The translations under genes and the position numbers were made by a program. A stretch of 64,000 bases of DNA, from assembly GCA_016709005.1 (NCBI GenBank), contig JADJEU010000010.1:30170-94169 (forward strand), written 5' to 3'. The DNA comes from Crocinitomicaceae bacterium (GTDB lineage: Bacteria > Bacteroidota > Bacteroidia > Flavobacteriales_D > Crocinitomicaceae). Under the pieces are notes generated by a model, which made no database searches, was not told the origin of the DNA, and worked only from the letters and a program-made list of their open reading frames with translations. The first letter of the stretch is position 1. Every line of letters begins with the position of its first letter. Positions 55,849 through 63,949 of the stretch are shown here, one piece after another.

Positions 55849-55988
55849 GTCGGAGGGGGGGGGTATCAAAAACTCCCAACAGGTACTTATACTATAGAAT
55901 GGAAAGTTTCAAGAGATAGCGGAAATTCAGAGGGCTCTGATATTTTTTTTATTGATAATGGTGATAGTTTAACATATTTACTTGAGTA

Positions 55989-56645
55989 TTGAAGCACAAA
56001 ATTTTCTATAGCCTTATATTGTTTTGTTGTTTCTCCTGCAAAGAAGAAAATAGCAAAAAATACACACAGGTAAAGGTGAATGTTAGCAATTACGTTAGCG
56101 GTTTACCCATAGAGGATATTACCTGCGCAGTTTATGAACAAGATGCTCTAGGCAATAGTACATTACTGAATCAAGCATCAACATTTGATGGTGTTTTTGA
56201 ATATAATTTTTTGGCAAAAAAGAATAAATCCTATTTCATGACTTGTTCAATTGACTTGGAAAAATACAAGATGATTCAATTTTTTCAATATGTTGATTTG
56301 GATAAGTACCAGATGAATGAATTTAATTTTGAATTGGTAAAATACGCCTCCTTAAATATGAATTATTATAATTCTAGTTGTGAAAATGGAAATGATGAGT
56401 TACGTTATAGATATTATTTTAAGAATCCTTATGGGAGTGGATATATATATATTTATAGTCCTTACTGGGATGGTGAATTATCTAAAAAAGGTTGTATCAG
56501 TCAAATTGGAGTGGCTTATCATCAAGTCCCCGCCGGCACCTATACAATAGAATGGAACGTAACGCGTGATAGTGGTTACTCTGAAGGTTCAGATACTTTT
56601 TTTGTTGGCAATGGTGATAGTTTGACTTATTTACTAGAGTATTAA
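55989..56645 (+). CDS. Intact paralogous lipoprotein of the tandem pair
   Basis: A 218-residue lipoprotein starting at a TTG that overlaps the stop of the disrupted upstream copy (TTGA). Lipobox LFCCFSCKEE. The mature part begins VKVNVSNYVSGLPIEDITCA, suggesting a transthyretin/carboxypeptidase-regulatory-like beta-sandwich, and ends YTIEWNVTRDSGYSEGSDTF. Function is unknown. The tight head-to-tail coupling to the T9SS hydrolase gene suggests a surface complex, which is inference. Because the IS splits the transcript, expression of this copy may now be reduced. Confidence 0.85.
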   Translation: MKHKIFYSLILFCCFSCKEENSKKYTQVKVNVSNYVSGLPIEDITCAVYEQDALGNSTLLNQASTFDGVFEYNFLAKKNKSYFMTCSIDLEKYKMIQFFQYVDLDKYQMNEFNFELVKYASLNMNYYNSSCENGNDELRYRYYFKNPYGSGYIYIYSPYWDGELSKKGCISQIGVAYHQVPAGTYTIEWNVTRDSGYSEGSDTFFVGNGDSLTYLLEY

Positions 56646-56694
56646 GTGAATTATATGAACAATTAATCCAAGAGATTAAATGACTAAATTTTAA

Positions 56695-56724
56695 AAAGCC
56701 GTTTCGAAAGAAGCGGCTTTTTTT
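56695..56724 (+). terminator. Terminator after the lipoprotein pair (repeat copy 2)
   Basis: Same stem-loop and T run as at 50101-50130, identical over 32 bases. It lies about 50 bases after the stop at 56645. Confidence 0.9.
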
Positions 56725-56737
56725 ATATCTTTCTAAA

Positions 56738-57166
56738 ATGAAATACATTCTCCCTCTCAGTTTAATTTTTATTTCGCTGCAATCATGCGGCACCTCAAAA
56801 TCAATAGAAGAAGCAGAAACTGAAATTGAAAATGAAGTAGAAGTGGTGACTGAAGATGAAAATAAAAATGAAACGTTTCCTTCTCTTACAAAAACAGTTC
56901 AGGCAAAGGTGATCCATGAGCCTTTCATTAATAAAGCAGGTAAATTAATTGAAGGTGCGGGAGATTATTTTTTGGTGTATGAAGGTCAAAACTGGTTTAT
57001 CAAATTTTCAGCCGGAACAGTTTTAAGATCAGACGTTGAAAAGTTTGAGGGCAAAACTGCAACCTGTACAGTAATGGAATTAGATGGTTTGTGGGATACC
57101 AATGATCCAAATGTCCAAAGCCGAGTCGGCAAATATGTTGCGCTGTACAGCATCACAGCACTTTAG
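56738..57166 (+). CDS. Small lipoprotein of unknown function
   Basis: A 142-residue lipoprotein: signal peptide with lipobox ISLQSCGTSKS, then a Glu-rich linker (about 24-48) and a beta-rich C-terminal domain (VQAKVIHEPFINKAGKLIEG, DYFLVYEGQNWFIKFSAGT). No family was recognised. It starts 12 bases after the terminator repeat, so it needs its own promoter, which I could not identify. Confidence 0.75.
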   Translation: MKYILPLSLIFISLQSCGTSKSIEEAETEIENEVEVVTEDENKNETFPSLTKTVQAKVIHEPFINKAGKLIEGAGDYFLVYEGQNWFIKFSAGTVLRSDVEKFEGKTATCTVMELDGLWDTNDPNVQSRVGKYVALYSITAL

Positions 57167-57196
57167 AAAAACGGTTAATTCTTTGTTAACATTGGC

Positions 57197-57340
57197 TTGA
57201 CGCACCAATCCTTCAAATTCACTAAATTTGTATCTATAAATTGAATAACTGATAGTTAGCTGTCGGATTCAGTTTTCACAATTAAGTGATCACCCTACAA
57301 GAGTCTCTGACATTGTCAGAACATTCCGAAACCACTTAAT
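57197..57340 (+). promoter_or_regulatory. Promoter and structured leader of the 57365 gene
   Basis: TTG (57197-57199), a 23-base spacer and a perfect TAAATTTG (57223-57230). The leader of about 130 bases holds an outer stem ATTAAGTG (57281-57288) with CACTTAAT (57333-57340), enclosing a perfect hairpin TCTGAC-ATT-GTCAGA (57306-57320). The outer stem ends 24 bases before the ATG. Confidence 0.5.
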
Positions 57341-57364
57341 GCATTGCTTTTTTATTTCGTTGAG

Positions 57365-59377
57365 ATGAATAAACTGAGTGCGTTAATAAATGGTGGATTG
57401 CTTACGATTTTGATTTCGTGCGTTTCTGCTATTGACGCAAACGGGCAATCAATTTGGACAAACCCTATTACGGGTACAAATCCAAACACCTCAAATCCTT
57501 ATACAACGGGTCAAACAGTTGATGCCAATATTACTGTAAGCGGAATTAGCAGAGGAACAGGTATAGTTGGTGTGAATGCGACTGATCGTTACAATGCCAG
57601 TGGTTGGAATACTGCTGCAATTGATTTGAACGCTTATTTTCAATTTACGTTGACACCAACTCCTGGATGCGAAATCGATTTTACAAGTTTCGTTTACACC
57701 GCACAAGCATCCGGAAGCGGACCTGTTAGTTTCGCATTTAGAAGTAGCCTGGATGGATACAGTGCAAATATCGGAACGCCTTCTTCAGGTGGCACCACAA
57801 TTTCACTTGCCGGTGCGGCTTATCAAAACATTACGACAGCAATTACTTTTAGGCTTTATGCATGGGGCGCAAGTGATGTAAATGGAACGTTCAGCGTCAA
57901 TTCGTTTACCTTTAATGGCGCGGTGTCTTGCGGCTGCACAGGTCCTGTGTCTCAGCCAACAACAGAAACAACATTAGATTCCGCAACGCCTGCATGCACT
58001 AGTGCATTAATTTCATGGACAGCAAGTACTACCGCTGATAATGTAATCGTCGTAATTTCTACAGGTGCTATCGGTTCAACTCCTACAGACGGAACAGCAT
58101 ATTCAGCTTCACCAATATATGGTTCGGGTGAGACAATTGGTGCTAATCAATATGTCATTTACAATGGCTCTGGAACAAGTGTCACGGTGACTGGTTTGGC
58201 TATCGGAACAACTTACAATTATGCAATCTTCGGTTATGACGGCGTTCAAACTGATTGCGAAGAAAATTATTTGACCGGTGGAAATTTTGGTTCGTTCACA
58301 ACATTAGCGTCTTGTGGAACAGCAGAAATTACAACCATCATGGTGAATTCTTGTAGTGGTTCTTCGGAAGGTACGGATGAATTAATCGTAATTCAAAACG
58401 GTGATGAAGCGATTAACATTGATGAAATGATAATTGATTTACCAAATACAAGTTGGTGTAACAGCGGCTGCGGTGGCAATACAATTGGAAACAGCCCTGC
58501 TTATCTGGCAGATTTGAATACCATGGCCGGTTGCACGCCTGATCTTTTTGTATATGCCGATCCAATTCCTGCCGGTGCAACCATTATTATTTTTACGGGA
58601 AATCCGCCGACAACGGTGTTAGATTATTCATCCAATTGCGGTGCTCCCGGCGCTCCCATCTATGCAATCTTTTTAGACAATTCAAGCATCACGGGTAATT
58701 TTGCAAACTCGGGTTCAACCATAAAAATTATTGACATTGATTTTGGAAACGGACAATCCGATGTGGTGACTTATATACCAGATGACGTTGCAAATGTTGA
58801 CGGTGGTTCCATCCTTTATGATGCTCCTGGAAATCCATCCTATTATACTTCGACTGATTGTGTGTATCCACTTTCAGTCAGATTGAATTCATTTTTTGCA
58901 ACAAAGCAGGAGCAAACTGTTGAGCTAAACTGGAGTTCTTTTTCACAAGCAGGGGACACGCATTATTTAATTCAAAGATCCACAGACGGAATCTCTTTTG
59001 AAACCATTGGTGAAACTGAAATTGGTTTTGCTCCGGATGAACTTGCGAATTATTCTTTCATAGATCAAAATCTTCCAGTGGCTGAGGTGATTTATTATCG
59101 TTTGGCAATTGTCAGTGAAAACAAGAAAGTCTCTTATTCAGGAATGGTTTCTGTTTTGAATTCGCACACCGGAGTTTATTATGCCAATCAAAATTTTGTG
59201 GTGTCGTCTGAAAATCAAATAGCAACCAATCAGCCTTATTTTGTTTATTCAGTCTCTGGAAATATTGTTTCGCAAGGAGTATTAAATGATTCAGGAATGA
59301 TTCCATTTACAGCCAAAGGCGTTTTCATTCTGGAGATTCCTGGCTTGAAGATCCGCCAGAAAATAGTCTGTTTTTAG
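57365..59377 (+). CDS. Large secreted protein, probable T9SS cargo
   Basis: A 670-residue exported protein from the ATG at 57365 (a TTG seven codons upstream is rejected). After the signal peptide (residues 1-28) it has a beta-rich domain (about 30-190), a fibronectin-type-III-like domain (about 200-320, PACTSALISWTASTTADNVI), a lamin-tail-like segment (TTIMVNSCSGSSEGTDELIV onward) and a C-terminal part VELNWSSFSQAGDTHYLIQR typical of the region before T9SS sorting domains. The last 75 residues resemble a diverged type A domain, but the YPNP motif is missing. Function is unknown. Confidence 0.8.
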   Translation: MNKLSALINGGLLTILISCVSAIDANGQSIWTNPITGTNPNTSNPYTTGQTVDANITVSGISRGTGIVGVNATDRYNASGWNTAAIDLNAYFQFTLTPTPGCEIDFTSFVYTAQASGSGPVSFAFRSSLDGYSANIGTPSSGGTTISLAGAAYQNITTAITFRLYAWGASDVNGTFSVNSFTFNGAVSCGCTGPVSQPTTETTLDSATPACTSALISWTASTTADNVIVVISTGAIGSTPTDGTAYSASPIYGSGETIGANQYVIYNGSGTSVTVTGLAIGTTYNYAIFGYDGVQTDCEENYLTGGNFGSFTTLASCGTAEITTIMVNSCSGSSEGTDELIVIQNGDEAINIDEMIIDLPNTSWCNSGCGGNTIGNSPAYLADLNTMAGCTPDLFVYADPIPAGATIIIFTGNPPTTVLDYSSNCGAPGAPIYAIFLDNSSITGNFANSGSTIKIIDIDFGNGQSDVVTYIPDDVANVDGGSILYDAPGNPSYYTSTDCVYPLSVRLNSFFATKQEQTVELNWSSFSQAGDTHYLIQRSTDGISFETIGETEIGFAPDELANYSFIDQNLPVAEVIYYRLAIVSENKKVSYSGMVSVLNSHTGVYYANQNFVVSSENQIATNQPYFVYSVSGNIVSQGVLNDSGMIPFTAKGVFILEIPGLKIRQKIVCF

Positions 59378-59455
59378 ACCTTATTAACAAGTTATCATCA
59401 ATTTTTTTGTTTAAAATAAAAAACCGGTTTACTGGTTTACCCCTCTGCAATAGCT

Positions 59456-59463
59456 TATCTTTG
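59456..59463 (+). promoter_or_regulatory. -7 element immediately before dnaB
   Basis: A perfect TATCTTTG lies only five bases before the dnaB ATG at 59469. If it is used, the dnaB transcript is leaderless or nearly so. No good -33 TTTG is present. Confidence 0.5.
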
Positions 59464-59468
59464 CTGAG

Positions 59469-61019
59469 ATGGAAGAGAAACAACCCATAAAACCTGCAAC
59501 CAAACGAAGCTTGATTTCACAAACCGTTCAGTCGATTTCTGAAATCGGTAAACTTCCGCCGCAGGCAGTTGATATTGAAGAGGCGGTGCTTGGAGCTATG
59601 TTGCTTGAGAAAAATGCGGTGAATGACGCAATTGACATTCTTCAGCCTGAAAGTTTTTACAAAATTGAACACCAAAAAATATTTGCGGTTATCCTTGAAT
59701 TGTTTGCCAATTCTGAGAACATCGATATTCTAAGCGTAACCGAGCGCCTTCGTAAAAAAGGCGAATTGCAGTTGATTGGTGGCCCCGGTTATATTGCGCG
59801 ATTGACCAATAAAATTGCATCAGCTGCACACGTTGAATATCACGCACGCATCATCTCTGAAAAATTTATTTTGCGATCTCTCATTGAAGTTTCTTCAGAG
59901 GTAATTAAAAATTCATACGACGAAACCAAAGATGTTTTTAATGTTTTGTCAGATGCTGAAAGTGGTTTGTTCCGCATTGCTGAAGGCAACTTGAAAAAGA
60001 GTTATCAGAATGTGAAAGACCTCGTGAATGAGGCCATGATTGAAATTGAAAAGGCCAGTGAAAATAAAGATGGGGTGAGTGGAGTTCCTTCTGGTTTTAC
60101 AGATTTGGATCGATTAACATCCGGCTGGCAGAAATCAGATATGATTGTATTGGCGGCTCGTCCCGGAATGGGGAAAACGGCTTTCGTACTTTCGATGGCA
60201 CGAAATTCTGCCGTACAATTTGGACAAGCCGTTGCTATCTTTTCTTTGGAGATGTCAAGCGTTCAATTGGTGAAACGTTTCATGGCCATGGAAACCGGAA
60301 TCTCATCTGAAAAAATCAGAAAAGGATTTTCAAATGCTGAAGATTGGCATAAATTAAATGACGGTGTAAAAGCCTTGACTGAAGCACCGCTTTATATTGA
60401 TGATACACCTGCACTTTCTATTTTTGAGTTGCGCGCAAAATGCCGCCGTATGAAAATGCAACACGATATTCAATTAGTGATCATCGATTATTTGCAACTC
60501 ATGTCTGCGGGTGGAAGCAAAGGCGGAAATCGTGAACAGGAAATTTCTACCATCTCACGTTCCATTAAAGAAATTGCAAAAGAGTTGAACGTTCCAATCA
60601 TTGCACTTTCTCAGTTGAGTCGTTCGGTTGAAACCAGAGGAGGTGATAAACGTCCTTTACTTTCAGATTTACGTGAATCTGGTGCGATTGAGCAAGATGC
60701 CGATATGGTATGTTTTATCTATCGTCCGGAGTATTATGGATTGATTGAAGATGAGAATGGAATGCCAACCGAAGGAGTTGGCGAGATTATTGTAGCAAAA
60801 CATCGTAACGGATCATTGGATACAGTCAGATTGCGCTTTATAAAAGAATTGACTAAATTTGATAACCTTGATTCGTTTGACACAGGAGCTTACGGCGGAT
60901 TTAAACCAAACAAATCATTTGGTGGCGGAAGTGGAAATTCTGCAACGATTACCGTGAGCAGTAAAATGAATGAAGACGATGATTTTCTGACAAACACAAA
61001 TGAAGAAGTACCTTTTTAA
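59469..61019 (+). CDS. dnaB: Replicative DNA helicase DnaB
   Basis: Hexameric 5'-3' helicase that unwinds DNA at the replication fork. The 516 residues comprise the N-terminal helical domain (QAVDIEEAVLGAMLLEKNAV), the linker and the RecA-like motor: Walker A ARPGMGKTAFVLS, Walker B VIIDYLQLM, ALSQLSRSVETR and the DLRESGAIEQDADMV arginine-finger region. A Gly/Asn-rich C-terminal tail is typical of the phylum. The 3' end overlaps the following secreted-protein gene by 20 bases. Confidence 0.97.
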   Translation: MEEKQPIKPATKRSLISQTVQSISEIGKLPPQAVDIEEAVLGAMLLEKNAVNDAIDILQPESFYKIEHQKIFAVILELFANSENIDILSVTERLRKKGELQLIGGPGYIARLTNKIASAAHVEYHARIISEKFILRSLIEVSSEVIKNSYDETKDVFNVLSDAESGLFRIAEGNLKKSYQNVKDLVNEAMIEIEKASENKDGVSGVPSGFTDLDRLTSGWQKSDMIVLAARPGMGKTAFVLSMARNSAVQFGQAVAIFSLEMSSVQLVKRFMAMETGISSEKIRKGFSNAEDWHKLNDGVKALTEAPLYIDDTPALSIFELRAKCRRMKMQHDIQLVIIDYLQLMSAGGSKGGNREQEISTISRSIKEIAKELNVPIIALSQLSRSVETRGGDKRPLLSDLRESGAIEQDADMVCFIYRPEYYGLIEDENGMPTEGVGEIIVAKHRNGSLDTVRLRFIKELTKFDNLDSFDTGAYGGFKPNKSFGGGSGNSATITVSSKMNEDDDFLTNTNEEVPF

Positions 61020-62268
61020 ACTTTTCTTTTTTCTTGCGATTTTCAGCGCGCGACCTTCTTTTGCGTCAACAATTCTTGTTCCTATGGATGAGACGCAGAC
61101 TGAGCATTTGAAAGCGTATGGTGTTGCGTATCGCATTCTGGAGCGTGGTTATATCATGGAGTGGTTGTTGAATTACAGAGGCGGAAGTTTTTTATTTCCA
61201 CATGACGTCAGTATTGAAGAAGATTTAATTCTTTCACATGTTTCATACAAAATTTTGCCCGACGTAAAAGTGCAGCAAATCAAATCTGAAATCGCGCAGC
61301 CTGAGGTAAACATGGAAGTGGTGCAATTAGAAACTGCACCTAAAATTGCAGTATATACACCCGGCGGCAAACAACCTTGGGATGATGCTGTAACCATGGT
61401 TTTAGTTTATGCTGGAATTCCTTACACCGAAATTTACGATTCAGCGGTAGTAAATAATACTCTTCCAGAATATGATTGGTTGCATTTGCATCATGAAGAT
61501 TTCACAGGTCAATACGGAAAGTTTTATAAAAATTACAGCGGCGAGGCCTGGTATAAAAAACAAGTGCGCGATTCAGAAGCATCAGCAAAAATGTTAGGCT
61601 TCTCAAAAGTATCTGCCATGAAATTGAGTGTGGCCATTAAAATAAAAGAGTTTGTTGCCGGTGGCGGATTTTTATTTACGATGTGCTCCGGAACCGACAG
61701 TTATGATCTTGCTTTAGCTGCATACAACACCGATATCTGTGACGTGATTTATGATCATGATCCAGTGGAACCAAATTTCCAAAGTAAGATTGATTACGAT
61801 CAGGGTTTTGCTTTTTACAATTATACCGTGAGCAAAGATCCTTTGGAATATGAATACTCAAATATTGATGGAACCGATAAACACAAATCAGTTCCTGAAG
61901 AGCAAGATAAATTTTTTCTTTTTGAATTTTCGGCAAAATGGGATATCGTTCCAACCATGTTGTGTCAGAATCACACAAAAGAAATTGATGGCTTCATGGG
62001 GCAAACAACTGATTTCAGAACGGAGTTTATCAAATCAAACGTACTTGTGATGGGCGATAATAAGGCACTGGGTACAGCACGTTACATACACGGCGAGTTT
62101 GGTGAAGGCACCTGGACTTATTATGGTGGACACGATCCTGAAGATTACCGCCACTATGTACATGATTTGCCAACTGATTTAAGTTTACATCCAAATTCTC
62201 CGGGATATCGATTGATCTTAAACAACATTCTTTTCCCTGCTGCTAAAAAGAAAAAGCGCAAGACTTAG
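61000..62268 (+). CDS. Secreted ThuA/GATase-like conserved protein
   Basis: A 422-residue exported protein with signal peptide (about 1-23). The N-terminal part reads LVPMDETQTEHLKAYGVAYR; the centre has PKIAVYTPGGKQPWDDAVTM and a flavodoxin/GATase-type element FVAGGGFLFTMCSGTDSYDL with a Cys at the nucleophile-elbow position. The C-terminus has YIHGEFGEGTWTYYGGHDPE and HPNSPGYRLILNNILFPAA. Close homologues are often labelled asparagine synthetase B, but I see no N-terminal Cys glutaminase or ATP-binding synthetase motif, so I do not accept that name. The start overlaps dnaB by 20 bases. Confidence 0.85.
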   Translation: MKKYLFKLFFFLAIFSARPSFASTILVPMDETQTEHLKAYGVAYRILERGYIMEWLLNYRGGSFLFPHDVSIEEDLILSHVSYKILPDVKVQQIKSEIAQPEVNMEVVQLETAPKIAVYTPGGKQPWDDAVTMVLVYAGIPYTEIYDSAVVNNTLPEYDWLHLHHEDFTGQYGKFYKNYSGEAWYKKQVRDSEASAKMLGFSKVSAMKLSVAIKIKEFVAGGGFLFTMCSGTDSYDLALAAYNTDICDVIYDHDPVEPNFQSKIDYDQGFAFYNYTVSKDPLEYEYSNIDGTDKHKSVPEEQDKFFLFEFSAKWDIVPTMLCQNHTKEIDGFMGQTTDFRTEFIKSNVLVMGDNKALGTARYIHGEFGEGTWTYYGGHDPEDYRHYVHDLPTDLSLHPNSPGYRLILNNILFPAAKKKKRKT

Positions 62269-62377
62269 ATTCTTTTTGCTTCTTTAATGTCTTGTATCCA
62301 AGGCTCATTCTCAAAAAAAAACTGTCTGCCTCCTTCATAAACTGAATAAGTGCTATCTTTCAAAAAAATTATAGAAC

Positions 62378-63844
62378 ATGTCAGAATATACACTCGAAAA
62401 GATTCAAGGTTTCAAAGGGAAATATCCTAAACAGATTTGGTGGCTTTTTTTAGCGGAAATGTGGGAGCGATTCTCGTTCTACGGAATGCGAGGAATGCTG
62501 ATTGTTTTTATGACAGAAGAGTTGCTCATGAAAAAAGATGTTGCAAATCTAAAGTACGGTGCAATTCAAGCATTCGTCTACACCCTTGCATTTATCGGAG
62601 GCTTATTTGCTGACAAAATTCTTGGCTTTAGAAAATCGATTTTCTGGGGAGGATTATTGATGATTGTCGGTAGTTTTATTTTAGCCGCAGCACCTGAGAA
62701 TCTCTTCTTTATTGGTATAAGCTTTACTATCGTTGGTACTGGTTTTTTTAAACCAAATATTTCATCGATGGTTGGAGACTTGTACAAACAAGGAGATCAT
62801 CGTCGTGATGCTGGTTTTTCACTTTTTTATTCAGGAATAAATATCGGAGCCCTATTTGGTGGCTTGGCATGTATTGGTGTTGCTGATGCATTTAGTTGGA
62901 ACGCTGCATTCTCGCTTGCAGGTATATTCATGATGCTTGGGTTGGGAATATTTATTTTTACACAAAAAACATTAGGACCAATTGGTCTTTCACCTCTTTT
63001 AGCAAACGATTCGAAAAGAAAAATAAAAGAGATCGGAGTTTACATTTTGTCACTTCTATTTATTCCTTGCATTTTGGTTCTTGTTCAGAACACACAGTAT
63101 ACAGATATGTTTATGTATACAGTAGGTCCTTGCACCTTACTATATTTTATTTATGAAATGACGAAGTCAACCAAAGATGAAAACAAGAAACTATTCGCTG
63201 CAATAATTTTTTGTGCCTTTTCTGCACTTTTCTGGGCGTTTTTTGAGCAAAGTGGTGGATCTCTAGCGTTGTTTGCTCGCAATAATCTTGACGGATCATT
63301 ATTATGGCTTAGTCCAAGTCAGATTAATAATTCAGCAAACTCTGTTTTTGTAATCATATTTGCTCCGCTTGTTGGTCTTCTCTTCTTGTTTATGAATAAA
63401 CGCAAATTTGAACCAAATTCAGTCGTGAAGTTTGGTTTAGGTTTTATTTTTCTTGCTGCAGCGTTTACATATTCTTTATGTGCAAGCATTATGCTGATGA
63501 AAATGGAATAACGTCATTGTATGTATTTACATTCGCTTATCTAATCATCACTTTTGGTGAACTTTTCTTGTCTCCGATAGGTCTATCTTTGATGACTAAA
63601 TTATCCCAAGCGCTTAGTGGGGGTTATGATGGGTATTTTTGGTTTTGGCAAGTGCTATGGTCAATACCTGGCTGGAATTCTTGGGGCAGGAATGGCGGCT
63701 CCTCAGGAGAATGCAACGAAAATAGAAGAGCTTCAGGCCTATACGGATGGCTACCACCAATTGGCAATCTACGCTGTGGTTTGTGGTGGTGTTTTGATTT
63801 TGATTTCTCCGCTAATTCGAAAACTAATGGGCGAGGTAAAATAA
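62378..63844 (+). pseudogene. POT/PTR2 peptide transporter, three frame-breaking deletions
   Basis: A second proton-dependent oligopeptide transporter of ordinary length (about 489 residues when repaired). The first frame covers MSEYTLEKIQGFKGKYPKQI to about residue 373, with WERFSFYGMRGMLIVF and FFKPNISSMVGDLY. It breaks at 63489 and a second frame continues ADENGITSLYVFTFAYLIIT and GELFLSPIGLSLMTKLS. A third resumes after 63609 with GVMMGIFGFGKCYGQYLAG to the end at KLMGEVK. Each break fits one base lost from a short homopolymer (TTT, CCCC, AAA). The net loss of three bases restores the original frame. Confidence 0.92.
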
Positions 63845-63863
63845 TCCGCTCGATACTTTATTT

Positions 63864-63898
63864 CAAAAAGGAATCTCGAAAGAGGTTCCTTTTTTTTG
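63864..63898 (+). terminator. Terminator of the second POT gene
   Basis: AAGGAATCTC pairs with GAGGTTCCTT (one G-T pair) around GAAA, with an A run before and eight T after, 20 bases beyond the transporter stop. Confidence 0.9.
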
Positions 63899-63915
63899 CT
63901 CAATAAAGTTGACAT

Positions 63916-63947
63916 AAAAAAAAGCCCCGAATAAATTCCAGGGCTTT
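63916..63947 (-). terminator. Terminator downstream of the tRNA gene
   Basis: On the minus strand AAAGCCC pairs with GGGCTTT around a loop, followed by a long T run. It lies directly after the tRNA 3' end and faces the + strand terminator at 63864-63898. Confidence 0.8.
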
Positions 63948-63949
63948 TG

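Larger units (their letters stand above)
54343..55992 (+). pseudogene. Lipoprotein gene split by an IS element
   Basis: A lipoprotein (lipobox CFVACKEENS) whose frame runs from 54343 to the insertion point after 54881 and resumes after the target duplication at 55857. The distal part reads YQKLPTGTYTIEW and ends GDSLTYLLEY at TGA 55990-55992. Removing the IS and one target copy restores one frame of about 220 codons with a run of nine G at the junction. It is paralogous to the next gene (VYEQDALGNST, FLAKKNK, CSIDLEKYKMIQFFQYVDLD shared). As it stands translation ends inside the IS at 54939. The fold looks like a carboxypeptidase-regulatory-like beta-sandwich. Confidence 0.92.

Noticed and set aside
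59423..59438. Hairpin AACCGG-TTTA-CTGGTT as terminator of the 57365 gene
   Set aside because: The T-rich side is on the minus strand, where no gene ends; on the plus strand ACCCC follows instead of T.
61000..62268. Asparagine synthetase B
   Set aside because: No N-terminal Cys glutaminase, no ATP pyrophosphatase loop, and a signal peptide is present.
63489..63609. Programmed frameshifting in the POT transporter
   Set aside because: Three shifts within 120 bases at different short homopolymers, without slippery heptamers, fit lost bases better.
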